Notes: generated by a model not told the origin, from the sequence alone. DNA of 64,000 nt from Nemertoderma westbladi (GCA_032718475.1 JAUCBJ010005101.1:1-64000); one strand, 5' to 3'. Positions 38,001 to 47,501 are shown, numbered from the stretch's first letter. A program made the numbers and translations.

Positions 38001-41000
38001 TCAGTATGAGGCTGAGTAAACATTCCACCTTATAAGCATACTGCCTCCACAGAATTAATGTTGGCCGAAAGATTTAAAAATAAAACAATTATTATTATAA
38101 ATACAGTGCAATCCAATAGTACCCAACACACTGTGTAACTAACAGTCAATCAGCTTACACGTCAATTAACATAGAAGAGAGAGTAACCTTGTAGATCGCC
38201 ATAGAAAGCATTGGGAAGAGTTATTCAGCTGAGGCTGTAATAGCCGGCTAACCCAGTGAATGATTATAAAGTTGGCACTGTATGTACTTCCTTGTTAGGT
38301 GGCTCCCTATAGAATAGCAAACCAACCAGTTGATGTTTGTTTGCACAGAGTGGTTGGTAGGGCCTAAACAAACAGTATGGGTGTACTAAGTATAATACTC
38401 TTGGCAACCTCATCGATTTAATACTAAGCCTTGTGTAGAATTGCATTACATAAGCCATTTTTCATCAGGACACCAGCTGTCATGGGTGATATTTTACCAT
38501 TGCGCCTATGGCGTTTTTTTCGTTTATCTCTATTTTTCGAGCCCAGAGGCTATGGACGGAGTAGCCGATCATGCCAGGGACCTTAGAATCGCGGTATCTA
38601 GATGCTGTGAAAATTTCATCAAAATCGTTAGAGTAGTTTTGGCTGTAGATCAGCCAGCCAGCCAGTCAGTCAGTCAGCCAGCCAGTCAGTCAACAATTCT
38701 TACAGTAATCAAGTCTAACGACTTAAAAATCGTTAGAGTAGTTTTGGCTGTAGATCAGCCAGCCAGCCAGTCAGTCAGTCAGCCAGCCAGTCAGTCAACA
38801 ATTCTTACAGTAATCAAGTCTAACGACTTGCTAACTAGTGACGGGCCTAGCGGCCCGATAAGGAACCGACTTTTTATTTCAAATAAAAGAGACAACGAGC
38901 TCGGCTCGGTCTTGCTCGATTGGGCACGATTAAGTTCGACTTGGCTTGATTGGCTCGGTTTGGCTCGATCAGGCTCGGCTCAGCTCAGCTCGGCTCGGCT
39001 CGGCTCGGCTCGGCTCGGCTCGGCTCGGCTCGGCTCGGCTCGGCTCGGCTCGGCTCGGCTCGGCTCGGCTCGGCTCGGCTCGGCTCGGCTCGGCTCGGCT
39101 CGGCTCGGCTCGGCTCGGCTCGGTTCGGCTCGGCTCGATTAGGCTCGGCTCAGCTCGGCTCGGCTCAGCTCGGCTTGGCTCGGCCTGGCTCGGCTTGGCT
39201 CGTCCTGGCTGGGCTCGGCTCGGCTCGGCTCTGCTCAGCTAGGCTCGGTTCGGCTCAGCTCGGCTCGGCTTAGCTCAGCTCGGCTTGGCTCGGCTCGGCT
39301 CGGCTCGGTTCGGCTCGACTCGGCTCGGCTCGGCCCGGCCCGGCTCGGCTCGGCTCGGCTCGGCTCGGCTCGGCACGGCTCGGCTCGGTTCGGCTCAGCT
39401 CGGCTCGGTTCGGCTTAGCTCAGCTCGGCTCGGCTCGGCTCGGCTCGGCTCGGCTCGGCTCGGCTCGGCTCGGCTCGGCTCGGCTTGGCTCGGCTCGGCC
39501 CGGCTCGGCTCGGCACGGCTCGGCACGGCTCGGCTCGGCTCGGCTCAGCTCGGTTCGGCTTAGCTCAGCTCGGCTCGGCTCTGCTCAGCTCGGCTCGGCT
39601 CGGCTCGGCTCGGCTCGGCTCGGCTCGGCACGGCTCGGTTCGGCTCAGCTCGGCTCGGTTCGGCTTAGCTCAGCTCGGCTTGGCTCGGCTCGGCTCGGCA
39701 CGGCTCGGCTCGGTCGGCTCGGCTCGGCTCGGCTCGGCACGGCTCGGCTCGGCTCGGCACGGCTCGGCTCGGCTCGGCACGGCTCGGCTCGGCTCGGCAC
39801 GGCTCGGCTCGGCTCGGCTCGGCTTGGCTTGGCTCGGCTTGGCTCGGTCTGAATCGACTCCCTGTGCTGCTCGAAGGGCGCAAATACATATATCGAAGGG
39901 TCAAAGCAAAACTCACGTGCTGCTCGAAGGGACAAAGTCAAACAATGAGTCTATTATTTGATGTAATTCACGTGCTGCTCGAAGGGCGCAAATACATATA
40001 TCGAAGGGTCAAAGCAAAACTCACGTGCTGCTCGAAGGGACAAAGTCAAACATTGTGTCTATTATTTGATCATCTCACGTGCTGCTAGAAGGGCGCAACT
40101 ACATATATCGAAACAAGCCCCTGTCTTGTATTTTAATTATATCAGAAATCGTTGCCTTCAGTACAAATATCTAAAAATTCATTCACCTGAAGTATGGGTA
40201 ACATTATAAATTCGTTTTTCGCACAGTAGAGTTAACTAAGCAAATACCCTCCAGGTTGACTGAATGATTTTATTAATGTTTGCCATGCATAATGTACTAT
40301 ATTTGGGTCCCATGACCCACCCCATTGAACAGCTTTGCTTACATCTGATAGAAAGTAATCCCAAATTAACTTCCCTCTACGAAAATTATTTTAATTAAAT
40401 ACATACAACATAGCAGTCAACTCTGCTATCAACAGTACACAATAACTAAAATGGCATTCAGCTTACCAGCTATTCGCATTAAGCTAATAGATATTCGATT
40501 TCATTGGATTCAGTGAGTGTGTGAGGGCTATTGGGAGAGCAATCAGCTTATGATGTAATACATTAGAATCCCACAGCTTTTGTTTGCTTACTGTCTGAGT
40601 TGTAGAGTGAGGATAATACTTGGCAGAGAAAGCATTTCCTTGTTAGGTGGCCATTCCTATAGAATAGCATTACTAGGCCATCTCTATGCATTTTTCATGA
40701 GTACCAGCTGGTGTTTTTATCATTGCGCCTATGGCGTTTTTTCGTTTATGTATATTTTTCGAGCCCACGGCTCATGGACAAAATAGCGGAACATTCCAGG
40801 GACCTTATAATCGCGGTATCTAGCCGCTGTGAAAATTTCATCAAAATCGTTAGAGTAGTTTTGGCTGTAGATCAGTCAGTCAGCCAGCCAGCCAGCCAGC
40901 CAGCCAGTCTCGAGCAATTCTTACAGTAATGAACCTCTCGGTTCCTAACTAGTGACGGGCCTAGCGGCCCGATAAGGAACCGACTTTTTATTTTAAATAA

Positions 41001-43184
41001 AAGAGACAACGAGAATTAGTATAGAACTAATAATTATGTAAAAATACAATCATATTTCATACAATAATTATTAATAAATTTGATCTATTATTAGTTGTTC
41101 AATTCTAGAACAAAATGGACCTGCAACTAGTGAAGACCTCGTTTTGGAATTTCGAAACCACGCTGGTGCGATGCGCGACACCGTGTTTAGTTAATAAATC
41201 GAAAACTCCATCAATTCATGTGCAACCATAGTAATAAGAAATCGCGATAAATGTAATTAAATATAAAAATTATTCTAGAAAAATTTTCCTCAAAAAGTAT
41301 GAAGTCTTGGCGTTGGTGACGCGAAACTAGGCTAGTGAGATTCAGGATATTGCGTTTAATATAAAAATCGAAAACGCTATCGAATTCCGTAAAGGCGTTA
41401 ATAAAATACTGCAACTTTTTTGAAATTTGTAAAATTCTAGAACTGGAAAAAATTATTTTTTGAACGGCGCTGTTTGGGGTTTGGAAACATGGATAGGCTG
41501 AAAGAGGACATCTAATTAAGTTGAAAAATGAAAACCCCATCGAATTTGGACAAAGCGTTCCGGAGTTATAGCGGATCGAAAAAAATTGACCCCCCCCCAG
41601 TCGCCAAAAATTTACAGTAATTTAAAATTTTGCAAAAAAAAATTTTTGCGTTATTTTTGATGGCGAATCGATTGGCAGTACTGGCTACGAAAAATTTTTT
41701 TTTGAAATTTTTGGTCAGAAAAAAAAACATGGAAAAAGTATATTTTTAAAAAGATTTGATGTCTTTGCCTATAGTCAGAGAATGATCCAACTCTGTACTT
41801 GGCAATCGCTCAAATCCATTCAGCTGAATGGCACAGTAGAGTAAACTAAAGTAAATTCCCTATACAATGTTCTGAAGGGGTGACTGACAGAGAGTAATCC
41901 AACAATAAAACATTTTGCAATAATGTTGGCATTAATGTAGCCAACTCACTGTGTACGTAACAGTCATTCAGCTTACATTAGCAGAGTGAGATATTCCCAT
42001 AGATTGCATTGGGAAGAGTAATTCAGCTGAGGCGATATTAGATTTCAAACTAAACCAACCAGTTAATAATGTTTGCTTTGACAGAGAGTGGTGGCCTATA
42101 CAAACAGTATGGGTGTACTGAGTATAATAATCTTGGCAACCTCATCGATTTATTACTAAGCCTTCTGTAGAAATGCATTACATAAGCCATTTTTCATCAC
42201 GACACCAGCTGTCATGGGTGTTATTTTACCATTGCGCCTATGGCGTTTTTTCGTTTATGTCTATTTTTCGAGCCCACGGCTCATGGACGAAATAGCGGAA
42301 CATACCAGGGACCTTAGAATCGCGGTATCTAGCCGCTGTGAAAATTTCATCAAAATCGTTAGAGTAGTTTTGGCTGTAGATTAGTCAGTCAGTCAGTCAG
42401 TCAGTCAGTCAGTCAGTCAGTCAGTCAGTCAGCCAGCCAGTCTCGAGCAATTCTTACAGTAATGAACCTCTCGGTTCCTAATTACAATAATTATTATTAA
42501 TGTTAATGCATATGGCGAAATATTTCATACGAAATAAAGTTTTAAAAAATGTAAATACTAATTTAATTTATAAATAATGTACGGTATGTTAAAATATATA
42601 TTAAATATTAAAAATACGATTGTATTAATATTGAAATAATTTTCAATTTCCTTCTAGTACCATGGGCTGGCTCATTTACCTCACCATGTCACACCAACTA
42701 CATCAGAGATGTTTCTCTAATGAAACAGAACGACATTGGCAATTATAGAAAATGCATGGCAGAATGTGACATTGCTAGTCAATGTGCAGCTGCTGTGTGG
42801 GCCTGGGATGATGAAGGTCTGACAGCAAAATTATGTCTGTTCGAAAATCCTGAATATTCTGACACAAAACTAAGCAACATCATTGATACATATGGGGATA
42901 ATGTTGCATTCTTTGACAAGGTGGACAATATCGAATTTCAATGTAAGTTGGTTTTACCAATTATTATTATTCCTTTTATATCAAATGTTTTCATAATTAG
43001 ATTCGTAATTGTTAATTAAATTGTATATTTTATTTATTACCCAGGCCCAGTAGAGGATCCCTGCCTTGTTTGCCCAACCGGTCGCGGTATAGAATACAGC
43101 TGTAAGATAACAAGAGGACTAGTTACCGACTGCTGTGCTGATGGATACGTTCCTGATGAAAGCGATGGTTCTTGTAATGGTTAG
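26086..43184 (+). CDS. Secreted PAN/apple-like cysteine-rich protein, three exons
   Basis: Exon 1 (26086-26353) starts with a signal peptide (MMQWLILANVVGLSLGS) followed by one Cys-rich module with DCSIDCERNDQCWSFNFT, a PAN/apple-like pattern. Exon 2 (42658-42942) adds a second module (CMAECDIASQCAAAVWAW ... CLFENPEY). Exon 3 (43045-43184) adds a short Cys-rich segment (CLVCPTGRGIEYSC ... DCCADGYVPDE) ending at TAG 43182. Donor and acceptor sites (G|GTTAGA, CTTCTAG|TA, T|GTAAGT, ACCCAG|GC) join all exons in phase 1, with the codon split g|ta at the first junction and t|gc at the second. AATAAA at 43337 could be the poly(A) signal. The product is probably secreted and adhesive or lectin-like, an inference from PAN modules. 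A further exon is possible because the last codons (AATG|GTTAGA) also resemble a donor. Confidence 0.7.
26511..27604 (+). repeat. Array unit 1 (GCAAGTC type)
   Basis: 5' hairpin CGGGCC-TAGC-GGCCCG at 26518-26533, then GCAAGTC at 26538-26544. The 3' hairpin ends in GACTTGC at 27595-27601. The core is the most diverged of the array, and the microsatellite is (GTCAGTA)n instead of CAGC/CAGT. Confidence 0.7.
27605..29111 (+). repeat. Array unit 2 (GGAACC type)
   Basis: Starts CTAGTGACGGG with GGAACC after the hairpin and ends with GAACC-TCTC-GGTTCC. About 1.51 kb. Carries the internal poly-C tract (near 28240) and the CAGC repeat near 29045. Confidence 0.75.
29112..30212 (+). repeat. Array unit 3 (GCAAGTC type)
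   Basis: 5' hairpin ACGGCGTC-AA-GACGCCGT followed by GCAAGTC; 3' end GACTTGC. About 1.10 kb. It appears virtually identical to unit 9. Confidence 0.75.
30213..31692 (+). repeat. Array unit 4 (GGAACC type)
   Basis: GGAACC start and GGTTCC end. It joins the next unit as GGTTCC|CTAGTGAC without the usual TAA, which helps fix the unit boundary. Confidence 0.75.
31693..33175 (+). repeat. Array unit 5 (GGAACC type)
   Basis: Same architecture as unit 4. The poly-C tract is short here (GAGTCCCCCAG near 32332), and a small deletion lies near 32445 in the segment after GAAAAAATTTT. Confidence 0.75.
33176..34671 (+). repeat. Array unit 6 (GGAACC type)
   Basis: Same architecture. A short local duplication of GCCA occurs in the TAGCCAGCCAACTCACTG segment near 34163. 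Confidence 0.75.
34672..36153 (+). repeat. Array unit 7 (GGAACC type)
   Basis: Same architecture. It shares with unit 8 the shortened GGCGATTAACTAAACC segment, suggesting that 7 and 8 are sister copies. Confidence 0.75.
36154..37628 (+). repeat. Array unit 8 (GGAACC type)
   Basis: Same architecture, closest to unit 7. The longest minus-strand open frame of the array (201 codons) falls here because of indel differences, not because of coding constraint. Confidence 0.75.
37629..38834 (+). repeat. Array unit 9 (GCAAGTC type) with duplicated 3' end
   Basis: Nearly identical to unit 3. The terminal segment from AAAATCGTTAGAGTAG to the GACTT hairpin, about 105 bases, is present twice in tandem (about 38617-38723 and 38724-38829). 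Confidence 0.75.
38898..39846 (+). repeat. (GGCTC)n pentanucleotide satellite, about 950 bp
   Basis: Almost pure repeats of GGCTC (CTCGG), with scattered GGTTC, GGCAC, GGCTT and CAGCT variants. Variants form higher-order blocks, for example TCGGCTCAGCTCGGTTCGGC recurring. Pentanucleotide periodicity gives open frames of Ala-Arg-Leu-Gly-Ser in every phase, which are not genes. Confidence 0.95.
39850..40112 (+). repeat. 108-bp tandem repeat, two copies and a partial third
   Basis: GTGCTGCTCGAAGGGCGCAA starts at 39864, 39972 and about 40079, a 107-108 base period. Within each unit the half-motif TGCTGCTCGAAGGG occurs twice. It directly abuts the (GGCTC)n tract. Confidence 0.85.
40949..42481 (+). 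repeat. Array unit 11 (GGAACC type), last copy
   Basis: Full unit with the longest (CAGT)n tract of the array (near 42383-42430). After GGTTCCTAA the sequence returns to ordinary AT-rich intron DNA (TTACAATAATTATTATTA). Confidence 0.75.
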
Positions 43185-43336
43185 AGGAATATTATTATCA
43201 CTTACTTTTTCATGAATTTAGAATGTGAGGAAAGGTTGTCTGGGTTGGTCCTTAAGGATAAAATATATTATAAGTGGTTTGAAACCAATGATGATAATGG
43301 CAAAGACCAGTAGTGTGAGAGAGAAGTGTGCAGGTT

Positions 43337-43342
43337 AATAAA
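43337..43342 (+). promoter_or_regulatory. Candidate poly(A) signal
   Basis: AATAAA lies about 150 bases after the stop codon of the third exon of the PAN-domain gene. No transcript evidence is available, and AATAAA is frequent in AT-rich DNA. Confidence 0.4.
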
Positions 43343-43344
43343 AA

Positions 43345-44690
43345 TCTGCTGCAAAATCGATCGACTGTTCGAAAATAGGTTGGTGGTAAATTTATACAGA
43401 TATAAGTTTAAAAGTTTATACGTTAGTTCTTAAATACTATTTTGTAATTTGTATATTTACAGACTCAGCATGACTTTATAGTACAGACTCCATATGACCC
43501 TATGGTCGAAATTTGTTACCAAGTTACAAACTATCTAAATTAAATGCGAAAATATCATTTTGGGATGCGGGTGTGTAATAAGAATCATGTGTTAAGTAGG
43601 TGCTAATTATATATTAACATTGTGTTTGACCTTTAGACATCAGCAGTCGATTACTGTTCGCGCTTTTAGACCTTTAGCAGTTTAACCTGCCAATTTTAGG
43701 TGTCTTTTGTATATTAATTATTTAATGTACTGAAGGTACATCAGCCGAAGCCAGCCTGTGCGCGACCATTCACCCACAGTTAAGGGAGACTGGATTCGGA
43801 TGCTTTGATAGTGATTGCAGTGTAGACCTACTGTATTATTCGATTGATCGTTAATATATAATCTCTGACAATATATTTACTTTCGGGGAAATATTAACAG
43901 TTCCTTTAGGACGTGGCGCTTTAAGTATAAAACAGAGTTATGACTTATACTAATCACAACTGGATGGCTACTGAGTTTCGTAAAAGGCGCATTCTTTAGG
44001 AGATGCTTTATTAACCTTCACACTACTTCACACGGCTTCACACTAGTTCACACTACTGCGCACTGATCTGCCGACCGTCACTGAATTTGATCATATATAA
44101 GGAGGATCGCAACTGACACATGTAGGGATTATGAAATAGCATTCAATTCACACAAAACCACTATAATGTAAGTCGCAGTTGCTACCGGTAAACCTGTTCC
44201 TCTAACCTTTAGTAATCAAAGAGATTGAGGGTTTTATGATTATTCATCGGTATTCTCCAAATATATCAGCAATATATACCAACATAACACAGTAACACCA
44301 ATTAATAACAGAATCAAATAATGCGGTGAACAGTCAGTATGTGTAGTTGAATCGCGTTGCGTGATGCCGCGATGTGGCAGTGTGCTGCGTGTTAATAGTT
44401 TTACGTTCCTTTGATCAAAGCCATCTGATGTTTCTGAGGTTTAGGTCAAAGTCTGAAACTTCCACAGAAGTACAGAAGAATCCTAAGCCGGTGTTCTGGG
44501 CTTAGAAAGATACACACTGACTGAATTGCATGAGTTCCTATAGGCACTGTCCAACATAAAATGAAAATCGCTCTGATTGGTCGAGCGAGCCGAACAAAGA
44601 AAGCCAAAAAGCTCCACATCGACATATCAGCTGATAGATGTCGTCATCTGAACTACACTGTATGAAGAGTATTTTGGCGCATTGCGGCAT
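43345..44690. other. Spacer downstream of the PAN-domain gene
   Basis: No coding sequence is recognised. Contains CTTCACACTACTTCACACGG-type short repeats near 44015-44060 and otherwise AT-rich DNA. Confidence 0.35.
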
Positions 44691-44860
44691 AAAATGGCTT
44701 GTTATGTCCGCTAAAGTACACATACAGAAAAATGGCTTTTTATGTCCACTAAAACACCTACACAGTAAGAAAACGGCTTTTTGTGTCCGCTAAAACACCT
44801 ACAGAGTACTTTGCGGGAAAAATGACTAGCTATATCCGCAAAAGCCTTTACACCGCTCCC
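44690..44860. repeat. Four tandem copies of a degenerate 40-47-bp repeat
   Basis: The pattern AAAATGGCTT(G/T)TTATGTCC then (G/A)CTAAA and ACACCTACA recurs from about 44691, 44731, 44769 and 44817. Copies differ by a few bases each. Confidence 0.75.
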
Positions 44861-44930
44861 AGAAAATGGGATTTAATTCTATAAAATATAAAAAATCACA
44901 GTTTCTAAAATATAAAAATACTCTAAACAG

Positions 44931-46484
44931 TTAGTCCTTCTTACGCGAACGGCGTTTACGCAGTTTTTTTGAGGCTAGCAAGAGTCCTTTTCTCTTTGGG
45001 GTGAGCCACTTTACTAGGAGGGCTATAACTCCTGGGTGTAGGGTGCAATACAATTGCATCGGAAGGTTTAGGATGACGGTCAGTGTATCCGCCGGTCGAG
45101 GTATTCGGTTGATCGGTATCAACCTCAGTGGAACGAGGTCGAACAACCTTCAGAGCGCGTTTCAAGACAGCAACTCTTACTGGTCCCTGGAGATTCGTCT
45201 GCACAAGAGCGGTAGGTGGACCGTATGTAGTGAGAAATTTCCTCGGTTTGATGGTTCTTTCCGACTCGCGTTCTCGGGCTCTGTCGAAATCGATATGCTT
45301 CTCCTCGAGCTGATTTTCCTCCGCTTGTCGTTGGAAGCATTCGTCTAAAACTCGTTTAGAGTGTAGGGTCGTCCAAGTTCGATATCTTCTTAGAGATTCT
45401 GGATTTCTCGATCGAACTGAGATAAAGCTAATTCGTTTACCGCTTGGACTTGTTGCTGCAATTTACGTTTTTCTAAGCAATCGTAGGTTCCTTTTCCGAT
45501 CTTTTGTTGAATAGCGTCTAACGCGTTTCGTACGACGCTCTCCTCCACCTCGGTGACGGGTTGTATCGGGGTTAAACCGGGACGATTATATGGGTTGAAC
45601 GGCGATATTAGATGTCCGCGTCCCAATCCGGCTAGGTAAGATGGGTGAATATCTAGGGAGCCCACAACCGGAGTGCCACTGACTAATTGTTCGGGTAACA
45701 CTAGATCTTTGAACAGTGAGTGCAGTTCAGGAGGATCCATCATACTATTAGGATCAAGAGTCTGAGGTCTCACCAGGGAATGAGGAGGTCTGACCGAGCA
45801 TTCCGGAACTCCGATCATGGGTTTATTTAAGGATCGTTTGAGTCGAGTGAGCGTAAGTGATACATCGAACAAGTTTCGCTCGAAACTCCCGTAAATATAG
45901 CGAGTAAAACTGTGTTTAGCGCAACGTCTCCGCGGATGTTTGTCTTTCCGTTTGTTGGTTGGGTCTAGGGCATTCATCATAATAATACCAAAGACGCACG
46001 TCTTGTAGGGGAAACGCTGGTGATCTTTTCTCCAGTTTTACAACATCTCTCTCAAGAATTCCAAATATACGTTGAAGTTACTGCGTTTATCCGGTTCTTT
46101 AACGTCTTCTCTTTCGAGTTGGCTTCGAATAGAATTTTCGTGTTCGATTCTCAGTTTATTGTTCTGATTCCGCTGGGTATGATATTTAAATAGGATCATT
46201 TCCCTTTCGGTGTCGACATCGTCCGTATCATGTAAATCGATAGGATGACCAGTAGTTAAGAAGTCCATATACGTACCATTACGATGCGTATAGCGAGCGG
46301 TGAATTTTCTATAGTTCAATTCACGCGTGAGTTGTTTCTTTGACATTGGCGGTTCGATATAACGGTCATCGTCCTCCTTAGTAGGTTGACTAACATCGCC
46401 GCGTATTAAACTATCAACAAATGCTTGCAATGGTGTGGTATATCGCTCCCTGATACCAAGATCATCTTCTATCAACTCAGTCAT
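44931..46484 (-). pseudogene. Unrecognised gene, copy A (broken)
   Basis: The minus-strand start MTELIEDDLGIRERYTTPLQ at 46484 opens 148 codons, ending after EFLREML at 46038. The next open piece (45980-45390) matches residues of copy B (SGTPVVGSLDIHPSYLAGLG, ISPFNPYNRPGLTPIQPVTE) at well over 90 percent by eye. Relative to copy B about 170 bases are deleted near 46035, a frameshift follows, and a stop occurs at QNL. From about 45285 leftward A no longer matches B. Instead it reads RARERESERTIKPRKFLTTY and ends either KEKRTLASLKKTA or, in another phase, a very basic KKLRKRRSRKKD. The protein family is unknown to me. A large DNA virus or mobile-element origin is conceivable but unproven. Confidence 0.6.
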
Positions 46485-46943
46485 AGCTGCTATATGAGTT
46501 TGTCGATATTATAATTAATCATAATTAGGCTAGCGGTCGTTGCTGCCTACCCCTCAATGCCCCCGGACAGCGCAAGATCCTCAACGCTGATATACTGTCG
46601 CCACTGTGTCTATCGCCAACGTAGTAGCTGCACAACGACAACAACAACCAGCGCGAGTCACTCCACTGTCCGTCCCAAGGGCTTAGATTTACTTCAGGTT
46701 CTTACTGCAGGGTTAGGGCTACTTTCACAACTGCGACTCGCTGCTACTGTAAACACACTTTAGTAGTAACATTCACCTATAAACGCACAAATTCCACACA
46801 ACTGTCACAAATTGTACACATTCGGGCCATTTGTCCATTAGTCAAGTGCCTTCCAGAATGCCACGTTATTATTATGTATCTCTGGATACTAGCAGTGCGC
46901 TATTTATTCCGTATGCTATTCAATAGGGCAAGCTTTTTATTGT

Positions 46944-47039
46944 GGGGCGAGCCACGAAGTTGGCGGAGCCTTAGCGAATTGACACTGTTAGGGGGTGGGT
47001 CAATTTATGCAAATAGTTGTCGTCGTCGTCGTCGTCGTT

Positions 47040-47114
<75 letters not shown>

Positions 47115-47501
47115 GTCGTCGTCGTTACGATTTTGACATGCTAATAACTTTGTCGGATTTAAAGCTGCCAAGTTGAAAATTTGTAGGTATCAATATGAGC
47201 AAAAGTTTGGATTTTTGAGAGACTTTCAGACACCATCAGTGCAATGGTCTCCCACTAGAGGGCCACATGTCTAAACATTAAATGCCCTCCCATTTCTTTG
47301 CTTTTAATCCGTTTAAGCTGAAACTTGGCAGATATGTATTAGACCATTAGCTGTGACTTTCAAAGGAGGCGAATCCATCTGCAGTTCTCCAGTCTGCCGC
47401 TAGAGGGCCAACGTGACTATTTGCATAAATTGACCTACCCCCTAACAGTGTCAATTCGCTAAGGCTCTGCCAACTTCGTGCTGCGCGAAGTCCCCACTTC
47501 G
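46944..47501. mobile_element. 558-bp foldback MITE with a (CGT)n core, only in copy A
   Basis: Ends form inverted repeats of about 70 bases: CACGAAGTTGGCGGAGCC, TTAGCGAATTGACACTGTTA and TTTATGCAAATAG at the left, mirrored at 47400-47480. The extreme right end carries an extra GCGAAGTCCCCACTTCG palindrome. Copy B at 62699 has the uninterrupted site (CTATTGTTCTTTTAAC), which fixes the borders and suggests a 3-bp target duplication, TGT. No transposase is encoded. The superfamily is not assigned. Confidence 0.8.
47018..47126 (+). repeat. (CGT)n microsatellite, about 108 bp
   Basis: Near-perfect GTC/CGT trinucleotide repeats with a few GTT interruptions, in the centre of the foldback MITE. The poly-Arg and poly-Asp frames across it are artefacts. 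Confidence 0.95.

Larger units (their letters stand above)
38835..40948 (+). repeat. Array unit 10 (GGAACC type), interrupted
   Basis: The start (CTAGTGACGGG, GGAACC) is intact to about 38898, where (GGCTC)n begins. A different interior follows from about 40110. The 3' end (CAGC/CAGT repeat, GAACC-TCTC-GGTTCC) is intact. The two ends still carry matching pairing sequences. Confidence 0.65.
26511..42481 (+). mobile_element. Head-to-tail array of 11 Helentron/HINE-like elements
   Basis: Eleven units of 1.1-1.5 kb follow each other directly. Each begins CTAG(A/T)GAC plus a GC hairpin (CGGGCC-TAGC-GGCCCG or ACGGCGTC-AA-GACGCCGT), then GGAACC or GCAAGTC. Each ends with (CAGC/CAGT)n, CAATTCTTACAGTAAT, a hairpin and TAA. 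The end hairpin is GAACC-TCTC-GGTTC(C) or CAAGTC-TAAC-GACTTG(C). Short subterminal inverted repeats, a 3' hairpin, a microsatellite core and tandem units are the described features of non-autonomous Helentrons (HINE/DINE-1-like) and of mollusc pearl-like elements. No Rep/helicase is encoded, so mobility would need a partner. Confidence 0.65.
26354..42657 (+). other. Intron 1 of the PAN-domain gene, 16.3 kb
   Basis: Bounded by GT (26354) and AG (42657). All but about 330 bases of it is the tandem array of Helentron-like units at 26511-42481. Without the array the intron would be ordinary in size. Confidence 0.7.

Noticed and set aside
38441-39961. Open frames of 90-233 codons reading Ala-Arg-Leu-Gly-Ser or Glu-Pro-Ser-Arg-Ala repeats on both strands
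   Set aside because: They follow from the stop-free (GGCTC)n pentanucleotide in every phase; there is no protein signal outside the repeat.
27867-41540. A 93-201 codon minus-strand frame (PLSAYPCFETPNSAVQKLIF) repeated in seven array units
   Set aside because: It recurs because the units are close copies. Its length changes with small indels and there is no domain or start context. A dN/dS test across units would be decisive; without it I do not call it coding.
26511-42481. CRISPR-like array
   Set aside because: Repeats are 1.1-1.5 kb long with no short direct-repeat/spacer pattern, and the context is an animal intron.
46874-47176. Poly-Arg (plus) and poly-Asp (minus) open frames
   Set aside because: Products of the (CGT)n microsatellite inside a MITE.
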